A stretch of 64,000 nucleotides of DNA, from assembly GCF_031157375.1 (NCBI RefSeq), contig NZ_JAVIFV010000003.1:694001-758000 (forward strand), in the 5' to 3' direction. Made by a program: the position numbers and the translations under genes. Origin of the DNA: Sphingosinicella sp. LHD-64 (lineage in GTDB: Bacteria > Pseudomonadota > Alphaproteobacteria > Sphingomonadales > Sphingomonadaceae). Under the pieces are notes generated by a model that had not been told where the DNA came from, did not search any database, and was given only the letters and a program-made list of their open reading frames with translations. The number at the start of each line of letters is the position of its first letter. Positions within the stretch are counted from its first letter, which is position 1. This document shows positions 57,898-64,000 of the stretch, one piece after another.

Positions 57898-58104
57898 CGC
57901 GCCCGAAACCTCCGCCTAGTCGGCGGCCGTTTTTCCCAGCCGGCGTCCTCGTCAGGTGCGCCGGCTCGCAAAACGACCGCGATCATCAACCGGGTTATGC
58001 AGCGAAATGGCGGCCGTCGACAAGAACTCCATGGGTCGCCATCAACGTGCGGCTGCGCAAGGAATGAGAGGCAATGAGCACGCGAATCTGGCAGGGAGCC
58101 TGAC

Positions 58105-58767
58105 GTGCGCACGACTCCTTCCCGCGGCACCACCGGTCTGCGTCAGTTTCTGGACCCGGAGCTGCAGCGCGACTGGCTGGACGGCAAGGCGGATTTGCCC
58201 GACGCCGACGAGCGCTCGGAGTCCCTGGAGCTGCGGTTTAAGTACGCCGCGCGCTTCCAGAAGCTGCTGCGTCGTCCGCAGGCCGAGGACGTCCTGGAGA
58301 TTCTCGGGCGCTACGGCCGGAGCTGCTTGCCCCTGCCGCGCCGGACCGAGCGCCATTACTGGTCGGTGTCCTGCCTGCCGTCGACCTCCGACAAGCCGCT
58401 GGTCCGCGTCAATGCGAGCTGGATGGAGCTGTTCACGCTCTATGCGGACGGCGCGGGGCTCCGTGCGCGGTTCATCGTGCATCTTTCGGATTTCACGACG
58501 GATCGGTCCATCGAGCAGGACCATCTGGACGAAGCGTTTCTCGAAAGCTGCGTCACGACGCCAGAGGATGTCAGCCACTTCTTCCCGCGCGGTGCGGACA
58601 TGTTCGGCGTCAATGTCCGGGGCGCCGCCTCGATCCGCAAGTTCCTCTCCTCCCCGCGTGGGCTGCGCGCCATCCGGACGTTCAACCTAACCCACATGAA
58701 CCGCGGCCGGAACGCTTACCAGGCGAGCCACTGCTACAGCGTGGCGGATCATATGGTGGGAGATTGA
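58105..58767 (+). CDS. Protein of unknown function divergent to FecR
   Basis: The 220-residue protein begins with GTG after a GGGAG site. It is soluble, with several aromatic and Arg-rich stretches (L-Q-R-D-W-L-D-G, F-K-Y-A-A-R-F-Q-K-L-L-R-R, H-Y-W-S-V-S-C-L) and an acidic linker. No motif of a sigma factor or enzyme is seen. Codon use fits the host in third positions. It lies where the ECF sigma factor of FecR would be expected but on the other strand. I do not know the family; the long frame on the complementary strand seems to be a shadow. Confidence 0.6.
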   Translation: MRTTPSRGTTGLRQFLDPELQRDWLDGKADLPDADERSESLELRFKYAARFQKLLRRPQAEDVLEILGRYGRSCLPLPRRTERHYWSVSCLPSTSDKPLVRVNASWMELFTLYADGAGLRARFIVHLSDFTTDRSIEQDHLDEAFLESCVTTPEDVSHFFPRGADMFGVNVRGAASIRKFLSSPRGLRAIRTFNLTHMNRGRNAYQASHCYSVADHMVGD

Positions 58768-58808
58768 GACTTGGGGACGCACCCTAGCCGAACATATCGC
58801 GTCGGCGG

Positions 58809-58894
58809 ATGTCGGCTTTCGACCCATTGCGGACGTGGCTCCCCTCCCTGCAAGGGAGAGGAATAAGCGGCTGCTTTCCACCCATTGCGGACAT
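58809..58894. repeat. Two direct copies of a 28-base 'CCCATTGCGGAC' intergenic repeat
   Basis: The units at 58809-58836 and 58867-58894 share GCTTTC-ACCCATTGCGGAC with small differences, and are parted by 30 bases with a CTCCCT-AGGGAG hairpin. Such 'GTCGGCTTTCGACCCATTGCGGAC' units recur in sphingomonad intergenic DNA. They lie upstream of the TonB-like gene. Confidence 0.6.
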
Positions 58895-58923
58895 TCTGCG
58901 CCGCCGGCCGTCCGGCTTGCCAC

Positions 58924-59769
58924 ATGCCTGGCGCCAAACTATCCCCTGTTCCCGTAGCCTCGGGTTCTGGTCCCGCGGACATCGCCACCGAAGACCCATT
59001 GTTTCAGCCGAGGCCCGTTCCAGCTATTCCTTCCGACGGTCGGGTCCGCACCGGGTTCGGGCGCCGCGCCCTCGGCCTCGCCCTGACCCTGCTGATCGAA
59101 GCGCTGCTGCTGCTCCTGCTGCTCTCGCTGGGGACGGGAAGGCAGCCCGGCGTGAAGGACAGCCGCCCCACCGTGGTCAGCCTGATTCCGGAGGAAGCGC
59201 CCGAACCGGCCAGCCCGGAGCCGGAACGGCGGACGCAGGAGCGGCCCGCGACGCAGCGGCCGGAACCCGAGCGACCGCAGCCGCCGCGACCCGTCGAACC
59301 CGCCGCCGCACCGCCGCCGGTCGCCATCCTGCCGACGCCCTTTCAACTGCCGCCATCGGCCGGCGTCCCCCGGAGCCCCGACCGGCCGGCACCCCCTGCG
59401 CGGCCGGTCTACGGGCCGCCGGATATACGCAGCCCCGCCATGCGCGACACCGAGCGGGTCGGAACGGCACCCAATGGCGAGCCGCTCTATGCGGCGCAAT
59501 GGTATCGCGAGCCGGACGACGTTGCGATGCGCGCCTATCTGTCGACCGCCCGCGGGCCGGGCTGGGGTCTGATCGCCTGCCGCACGGCGCCGGACTATCG
59601 GGTCGAGGATTGCGTCGCGCTCGAGGAATATCCGCAAGGGTCGCAGATCAACCGCTCGGTGCTCGCCGCGGCGTGGGAGTTCAGGGTGCGGCCGCCGCGG
59701 CTGGGGGGACGGCCACTGGTGGGCGCCTGGGTCAGGATCAGGATCGATTATGGCATCGAGCGGCGGTAG
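58924..59769 (+). CDS. TonB-like membrane-anchored, Pro-rich protein
   Basis: The 281-residue protein (from the ATG at 58924) has a short cytoplasmic part, one membrane segment (about 52-70, very Leu-rich), a long Pro/Glu/Arg-rich spacer (about 80-165), and a C-terminal domain of about 90 residues with L-Y-A-A-Q-W-Y and A-A-W-E-F-R-V-R-P-P. This is the general layout of TonB. But the C-terminal domain is not a standard TonB domain, and no exbB or exbD lies nearby. It may link inner and outer membranes in another role. Confidence 0.6.
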   Translation: MPGAKLSPVPVASGSGPADIATEDPLFQPRPVPAIPSDGRVRTGFGRRALGLALTLLIEALLLLLLLSLGTGRQPGVKDSRPTVVSLIPEEAPEPASPEPERRTQERPATQRPEPERPQPPRPVEPAAAPPPVAILPTPFQLPPSAGVPRSPDRPAPPARPVYGPPDIRSPAMRDTERVGTAPNGEPLYAAQWYREPDDVAMRAYLSTARGPGWGLIACRTAPDYRVEDCVALEEYPQGSQINRSVLAAAWEFRVRPPRLGGRPLVGAWVRIRIDYGIERR

Positions 59770-59813
59770 GGCCGCGGGCCTTCCCTGCTTCAAGGGGATA
59801 AACGCCGGGCAGA

Positions 59814-59842
59814 TTGACTTTTTGCACCGCAGCATCCATATG
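59814..59842 (+). promoter_or_regulatory. Candidate promoter of the DEAD-box helicase gene
   Basis: TTGACT at 59814-59819 is separated by 17 bases from CATATG at 59837-59842. If used, the mRNA would have a leader of about 170 bases with two small hairpins (TCCGGA arms near 59877-59893, GCGGGT/ACCCGC near 59938-59957), as is common for cold-induced helicase genes. The -10 match is poor. Confidence 0.3.
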
Positions 59843-60019
59843 CATCGCCCAGCGAGGCGTCATGCAGCGTGAACTGCTCCGGACCTGATCCGGAACCGGC
59901 TCCGCCTCGGTTTTCTTGAAGAGCTTCCCTTTTCACGCGGGTCGTTCAGAACCCGCCGCGTTTGCGCGCGCCGTTTGGGCTGCGCGCAGGCAACGCACGT
60001 AAGAAAGTTTAGGACTAAA

Positions 60020-61345
60020 ATGTCTTTCGAAACCCTCGGGCTGTCGCAGCCCGTTCTCCAGGCGCTCGCCTTCAAGGGCTATGCCCAGGCGACGCCGATC
60101 CAGATGCAGGCGATCCCGACCGTGCTGACCGGCCGCGACCTGCTCGGCATCGCCCAGACCGGCACCGGCAAGACCGCGGCGTTCATGCTGCCGTCGATCG
60201 ACCGGCTCGCCGCCGGCAACCGCCGCGCCAGCCCCCGCGCCTGCCGCATGCTCGTGCTCGCGCCGACGCGCGAGCTGGCCGGGCAGATCGCCGAGAGCGC
60301 GCGCGCCTATGGCCAGTTCGCCGGCATGCGTGTCGCCACCGTGTTCGGCGGCACCTCATTGGGCAAGAACCGGCAGGACGTGGCGCGCGGCGTCGATGTG
60401 CTCGTCGCCACGCCCGGCCGCCTGATCGACCTGGTCGAGCAGGGCGGCCTCACCCTGCGCGAGGTCGAGATCCTCGTCCTCGACGAGGCGGACCAGATGC
60501 TCGACCTCGGCTTCATCCACGCGCTGAAACAGATCGTGAAGATGCTGCCCCAAAAGCGCCAGACCCTGTTCTTCTCGGCGACCATGCCGAAGGCGATCAA
60601 GGAGCTGGCCGACCGGTTCCTGACCGACCCCGCCTCCGTCTCGGTCGCGCCGGCGGCGACCACCGCCGAACGGGTCGACCAATATGTGACCTTCGTCCAG
60701 CAGATGGAGAAGCAGGCGCTGCTCACCATGATGCTGCGCTGGGGCTTCTCCGAGCGCGGCAATATGGACCGCGTGCTGGTCTTCACCCGCACCAAGCATG
60801 GCGCCGACCGGGTCGTGAAGCTGCTCGCCGGCAACGGCATCGCGGCCAACGCGATCCACGGCAACAAGAGCCAGCCACAGCGCGAGCGGGCGCTGGCCGA
60901 GTTCAAGGCGGGCAAGACGCGCATCCTGGTGGCCACGGACATCGCGGCGCGGGGCATCGACGTCAGCGGCGTCTCCCACGTCATCAATTTCGAGCTGCCC
61001 AATGTCGCGGAGCAATATGTCCACCGGATCGGGCGGACAGCGCGCGCCGGCGCGGCGGGCGTCGCCATCGCCTACTGCGCGGACGACGAGAAGGCGTATC
61101 TCAAGGACATCGAGAAGCTGACCCGTCAGCGCATCGCGCTCGAGCCGTTGCCGGCCGGCTTCAATGCCGAGGCGGCGCGGATCAAGGCGAGCCGGGTCGC
61201 CCCGCCGCCCCCGTCGCGCGAGGAGCGCCGCGAGGAGGAGCAGGGCCGCCGCCGCTTTGCCCCCGCACGGGTCCAGCGCGGCCAGGGCCGTTATGCCTCG
61301 CGAGTGAAGCCGATGGGCGGCGGCCGCAGGTCGGCACGCGGCTAA
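60020..61345 (+). CDS. DEAD-box ATP-dependent RNA helicase (RhlE-like)
   Basis: The 441-residue protein has all DEAD motifs: Q-A-T-P-I-Q near 24-29 (Q motif), A-Q-T-G-T-G-K-T near 44-51, P-T-R-E-L-A, V-L-D-E-A-D near 155, S-A-T near 187, and H-R-I-G-R-T-A-R near 330. The C-terminal tail (about 390-441) is rich in Arg and Glu, then Gly. It opens RNA helices in ribosome assembly or mRNA decay, mostly in the cold. A terminator follows before rpsU. Confidence 0.95.
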   Translation: MSFETLGLSQPVLQALAFKGYAQATPIQMQAIPTVLTGRDLLGIAQTGTGKTAAFMLPSIDRLAAGNRRASPRACRMLVLAPTRELAGQIAESARAYGQFAGMRVATVFGGTSLGKNRQDVARGVDVLVATPGRLIDLVEQGGLTLREVEILVLDEADQMLDLGFIHALKQIVKMLPQKRQTLFFSATMPKAIKELADRFLTDPASVSVAPAATTAERVDQYVTFVQQMEKQALLTMMLRWGFSERGNMDRVLVFTRTKHGADRVVKLLAGNGIAANAIHGNKSQPQRERALAEFKAGKTRILVATDIAARGIDVSGVSHVINFELPNVAEQYVHRIGRTARAGAAGVAIAYCADDEKAYLKDIEKLTRQRIALEPLPAGFNAEAARIKASRVAPPPPSREERREEEQGRRRFAPARVQRGQGRYASRVKPMGGGRRSARG

Positions 61346-61387
61346 GCCTTGCCTTTGCAGGGCCTGGCTGCTAGGGGCACGCCCCTG

Positions 61388-61422
61388 CGCCGCGGGGCCC
61401 GGGGCCTCCGGCGATTCTTTTT
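61388..61422 (+). terminator. Rho-independent terminator after the helicase gene
   Basis: CGCCG and GGGGCC (61388-61399, one bulged C) pair with GGCCTC and CGGCG (61403-61413), with one G-U pair, around a three-base loop. ATTCTTTTTC follows. It lies between the helicase stop and rpsU, so the two are separate transcripts. Confidence 0.7.
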
Positions 61423-61463
61423 CAGCAATTGAACGGTTAGAACAGGAAGAGTGGCGATCCTTT

Positions 61464-61670
61464 ATGCAAATCATCGTTCGCGATAACAATGTCGACCAGG
61501 CGCTGCGGGCGCTCAAGAAGAAGCTGCAGCGCGAAGGTGTCTATCGCGAGATGAAGCTGCGTCGCCACTACGAGAAGCCGTCTGAGAAGCGCGCCCGCGA
61601 GCGGGCCGCCGCGATCCGGCGCGCGCGCAAGCTGGAGCGCAAGCGGGCGGAGCGCGACGGCGTCCGTTGA
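61464..61670 (+). CDS. rpsU: 30S ribosomal protein S21
   Basis: The 68-residue protein is S21: [18 protein letters not shown] at the start, [18 protein letters not shown], and a very basic C-terminal helix. S21 is needed for the 30S subunit to bind mRNA. GGAAGAG lies before the ATG. It has its own transcript, set off by a terminator upstream and an inverted repeat downstream. Confidence 0.97.
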   Translation: MQIIVRDNNVDQALRALKKKLQREGVYREMKLRRHYEKPSEKRARERAAAIRRARKLERKRAERDGVR

Positions 61671-61676
61671 TCTCTC

Positions 61677-61762
61677 CTCGTCACCCCGGCGGAGGCCGGG
61701 GTCTCGTTGAGACACGCTGCGACTTCTTGTCCTGAGACCCCAGCCTTCGCTGGGGTGACGGA
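61677..61762. repeat. Inverted intergenic repeat, 'CCCCAGCC-TTCGC-TGGGG' family
   Basis: CGTCACCCCGGCGGAGGCCGGGG at the left is matched by an inverted copy, CCCCAGCCTTCGCTGGGGTGACG, at the right. In both halves the sequence forms a hairpin. It is the same family as 20516-20598 and 62462-62547. It follows rpsU and might help end or protect its mRNA. Confidence 0.75.
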
Positions 61763-61835
61763 TAGAGAGCTTCACATAATGACCGGGCGGCGATAGACCA
61801 TCGCCGCCCGTTCTCGTTTGGGGGAAGCGAAGCCC

Positions 61836-62450
61836 ATGTCCGCCGTCACCGCCGTTCCGATCCGCCCGCTCGCCAGGGGCTCGGTCCTGAAGCTCTGGAT
61901 CGCGGTCGCGGTGCTGTGCGTCGCCGGCATCGCGCTGGCCTGGTTCGGCACCGGCGCGCTGCAGCGCGAGACGACCGAGACCGGCATCCAGTATCAGGTG
62001 ATCGAGGCGGGCGAGGGACCAGACATCACGCCATCAGACCTCGTCCAGTTCAACATCGTCGGACGGCGCGCCGACGGCTCGCTCGCCTTCTCGACGCTGG
62101 GCCGCGAGCCGCTGACCGGCACCTCGGCGTCCGGCGGCCCGCTGCCGGTGGTGAGCCAGGGCCTGTCGATGATGCGCCGCGGCGCGCACTACCGCTTCTG
62201 GGCCCCGGCCCGCTTGGCTTTCGCCGAGCCGCCGCCGCCGAGCGAGGGCATCTCGCCGGACGAGGTGCTGAGCTTCGACGTCAATGTCGTCAACGTGCTG
62301 CCGGGTCTCGCCGGCATGCAGATGGGCCTGCCGGGCATGGGCATGGGCCCGCCCCCAGGCGCCGGCCCCGCGCCGGGCGGCGATCCGCATGCGGGCCCGC
62401 CGCCGGAATCCGGCGCGCCGGTGCTGCCCGAGGGCGGGCCGGCTCAGTAG
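61836..62450 (+). CDS. Membrane-anchored FKBP-like protein, active site altered
   Basis: The 204-residue protein has one N-terminal membrane segment (about 20-40), an FKBP-type domain (about 50-155: G-I-Q-Y-Q-V-I-E-A-G-E-G, D-L-V-Q-F-N-I-V-G-R, G-L-S-M-M-R-R-G-A, S-F-D-V-N-V-V-N-V-L), and a Gly/Pro/Met-rich tail of about 50 residues. FKBP residues that line the pocket, such as the Tyr in H-Y-x-G and the Trp after V-I-P-G, are replaced. It may be a binder or chaperone more than a prolyl isomerase. It lies between two repeats. Confidence 0.75.
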   Translation: MSAVTAVPIRPLARGSVLKLWIAVAVLCVAGIALAWFGTGALQRETTETGIQYQVIEAGEGPDITPSDLVQFNIVGRRADGSLAFSTLGREPLTGTSASGGPLPVVSQGLSMMRRGAHYRFWAPARLAFAEPPPPSEGISPDEVLSFDVNVVNVLPGLAGMQMGLPGMGMGPPPGAGPAPGGDPHAGPPPESGAPVLPEGGPAQ

Positions 62451-62461
62451 CTCCTTTTCGT

Positions 62462-62547
62462 CGTCATGCCAGCGAAGGCTCGCATCCAGGCTGACTCCGA
62501 GGTCAATCTCGACTGCATCATGGACCCCAGCCTTCGCTGGGGTGACG
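62462..62547. repeat. Inverted intergenic repeat, 'CCAGCGAAGGCT' family
   Basis: CGTCATGCCAGCGAAGGCT at the left and CCCCAGCCTTCGCTGGGGTGACG at the right are inverted copies of one unit with a 40-base spacer. It lies between the convergent FKBP-like and AI-2E transporter genes, and is the third copy of this family in the window. Confidence 0.75.
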
Positions 62548-62566
62548 AGTTGATGCGGCTGGGTAT

Positions 62567-63649
62567 TTAGGCGGTCGCCCGCTTCGGCCCATCGGCCTGG
62601 TCGTCCATCGTCTTTTGCTCCAGCGCGGCCTTGATCATCGCGACGATCGGGTCGGCGAGCGCGAGGCCGAGGATGCCGAACAGGGCGCCGAAGATGAGCT
62701 GCGCGCCGAGCACCAGGGCGGGGGCGAGATCGACCGTCTTGCGCGCGACATAAGGGACGATGAGGTAGCCGTCGACCACCTGGACGACGACATAGACCGC
62801 GATCGCCCACAGGCCGGTCGGCACGTCGACCGAGAAGCCGATCAGGATGATGAGCAGGCCCGAGATGATCGCGCCGATATTGGGCAGGAAGGCGAGGATG
62901 CCGGTCAGGAGGCCGAGCAGCGCCGCCATCGGCACGCCGCCCATCATCAGCAGGAACCAGGTCCCCACGCCCTCCACCGCCATGCCGAGCAGTCGGCCGG
63001 CCATCAGGCGCCTGAGCGTGAAGCCCATCCGGTCCGAGGTGCGGAAATAGCGCTCGCGCGTCTCGCCGCTCGGCAGCATCCACGCGATGCCGCGCTCGTA
63101 GATGCGCGGCTCGACCGCGATGAACAGGCCGATGACGATGATCATGACCATGTTGGTGACCGCGCCGATCGCGCTGCTGACCGCCGAGGTCAGCCGGCCA
63201 AGCGAACTCATCGCCTGGCTGACCAGCTGCTGCGGATCGACCATGCCGACGTTGAGGCCATAGCCGGCGGCAAGCTCCATCAGTCGGGCGAGCTGCGCCA
63301 TCACCGTCGCCTGGAACGCAGCGGCCTGGGCGGCGAGCTGGACGCCGGCGAACCAGATGGTGAAGACGATGAAGGCGACTGCGGCGAGGCTGACGATGAG
63401 CAGGCGCCAGCCGCGCCCGATCGGCAGCACACGGCCAAGCAGGCGGGTGCCGCCGTCGAGGATCGCGGCGAAGACGATGCCGCCGAAGATCAGGAGCAGC
63501 GGCTGGGCGAGGAAGATGACGGCAAGGACCGCGAGACCCAGCGAGAACCAGACCGCGGCCTTCTTGAGCTCCTGCCGGATGACGGGATCGCGAAGCTCCG
63601 AAGGTCCCGGGCGCTGCACGTCGGCCTGGGACACCTCGTCCTCGGTCAC
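62567..63649 (-). CDS. AI-2E family (PerM-like) transporter
   Basis: The 360-residue protein has about eight membrane segments, with the family's long helical loop after segment 3 (about 115-200), and the late motif F-L-P-N-I-G-A-I-I-S-G near 253-263, followed by G-L-W-A-I-A-V-Y. Members export small molecules, AI-2 or Na+ with protons; the role is not set. Its ATG overlaps the stop of the signal peptidase gene by four bases, so both are coupled. The C-terminus carries a short basic tail. Confidence 0.9.
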   Translation of the reverse strand: MTEDEVSQADVQRPGPSELRDPVIRQELKKAAVWFSLGLAVLAVIFLAQPLLLIFGGIVFAAILDGGTRLLGRVLPIGRGWRLLIVSLAAVAFIVFTIWFAGVQLAAQAAAFQATVMAQLARLMELAAGYGLNVGMVDPQQLVSQAMSSLGRLTSAVSSAIGAVTNMVMIIVIGLFIAVEPRIYERGIAWMLPSGETRERYFRTSDRMGFTLRRLMAGRLLGMAVEGVGTWFLLMMGGVPMAALLGLLTGILAFLPNIGAIISGLLIILIGFSVDVPTGLWAIAVYVVVQVVDGYLIVPYVARKTVDLAPALVLGAQLIFGALFGILGLALADPIVAMIKAALEQKTMDDQADGPKRATA

Positions 63650-64000
63650 TGCGCGTTCCCCGGTTCGGGCGGGCCTTCGCCGGGCCTGAGCGAGGTGCCG
63701 GCGCGGCCGCCGCGCAGGGCGGTGAACCAGCTGATCGGGTTGAAGTAGCTGGAGCTGCCGTCAAGGCTGAAGGTGATGAACTCGGCGCGCCCGCCGATAT
63801 TCTCCCACGGCACCGGGCCGCCGAGGCCCCGCTCGGGCGGGCCGGCCGGGAAGCGGCTGTCGGCGCTGTGGTCGCGGTTGTCGCCCATCAGGAAGACATG
63901 ACCCGCCGGCACCGTGATCCGCGCAAAATCGTCCCCCTGCGAATAGCCGGAATCGATCGTGTCATAATAGCGGCCGCTCGGCAAATGCTCGCGGTAGATG
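63646..64000 (-). CDS. lepB: Signal peptidase I, C-terminal part
   Basis: The 118 codons in the window are the C-terminal half of a type I signal peptidase: L-P-S-G-R-Y-Y near the window edge, V-P-A-G-H-V-F-L-M-G-D-N-R-D-H-S-A-D-S-R-F (box E), and a final F-N-P-I-S-W-F. The membrane anchors and the catalytic Ser and Lys (boxes B and D) lie outside the window. It cleaves signal peptides from the exported proteins. It is coded before the AI-2E transporter with a four-base overlap. Confidence 0.93.
   Translation of the reverse strand, partial: IYREHLPSGRYYDTIDSGYSQGDDFARITVPAGHVFLMGDNRDHSADSRFPAGPPERGLGGPVPWENIGGRAEFITFSLDGSSSYFNPISWFTALRGGRAGTSLRPGEGPPEPGNAQ

Noticed and set aside
58042-58578. 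A 178-codon frame on the minus strand opposite the unknown 220-residue gene.
   Set aside because: The plus-strand frame is longer, has a ribosome site and better codon use; only one is likely real.
1-64000. tRNA, rRNA, riboswitch or CRISPR loci.
   Set aside because: I looked for TTCGAATCC-type arms, rRNA motifs and evenly spaced repeats by eye and found none that hold up; a covariance-model search would be needed to be sure.

Overview
This GC-rich window reads as chromosomal DNA of an alphaproteobacterium, most likely of the Sphingomonadales. The basis is the order plsX-fabH-ihfA-MerR after rpmF, a class I (archaeal-type) lysyl-tRNA synthetase, the rnd-lptC-lptA-lptB-rpoN block, tandem DUF885 proteins, RcnB, and many short conserved proteins of sphingomonad type. 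Gene density is high and most genes have clear Shine-Dalgarno sites. I see no rRNA, tRNA, CRISPR array or prophage. This placement comes from gene content only.

Layout. 0-9.9 kb: a GDT1-like membrane protein, an alpha/beta hydrolase and metallophosphoesterase that overlap tail to tail, Dps, an ATP-dependent DNA ligase, a Crp/Fnr regulator, YbaK, small unknown proteins and a CPA2 cation/proton antiporter. 9.9-16.7 kb: the most distinctive region, an 11-gene minus-strand run (five VOC domains in four proteins, three DUF1428 domains in two proteins, two GST paralogues, a DUF899 thioredoxin-like protein, a DUF6958-like protein and a 34-residue membrane peptide). It lies divergent to an HxlR regulator with an SCP2-like C-terminal domain. 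16.8-29 kb: small secreted proteins, etfAB, sucC, an AT-rich orphan gene, then rpoN, lptB, lptA, lptC, rnd, TerC and a double cold-shock protein. 29.1-29.6 kb: an internally deleted IS481-family element, with an 87-bp relative at 5.25 kb.

29.6-46.9 kb: Tat-exported MsrB, a PabB-PabC fusion divergent from L-serine dehydratase, membrane proteins, a lipoprotein-like methyltransferase, an MBL hydrolase, rpmF-plsX-fabH-ihfA-merR, a SixA-type phosphatase, a DinG-type helicase, class I LysRS and an MFS exporter. 46.9-64 kb: two DUF885 hydrolases, a 2OG-Fe(II) oxygenase, RcnB, an orphan [2Fe-2S] subunit, a crotonase, a TPR protein, MgtE, a FecR-like protein beside an unknown gene, a TonB-like protein, a DEAD-box helicase, rpsU, an FKBP-like protein, an AI-2E transporter and the C-terminal part of signal peptidase I.

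Most of the window is housekeeping: lipid and LPS biogenesis, folate, electron transfer, translation and envelope. Two families of inverted intergenic repeats recur between operons. The parts that look least described are the HxlR-linked operon with its internal RNA hairpins, the IS481-derived pair sitting on stop codons, and the AT-rich orphan next to rpoN.
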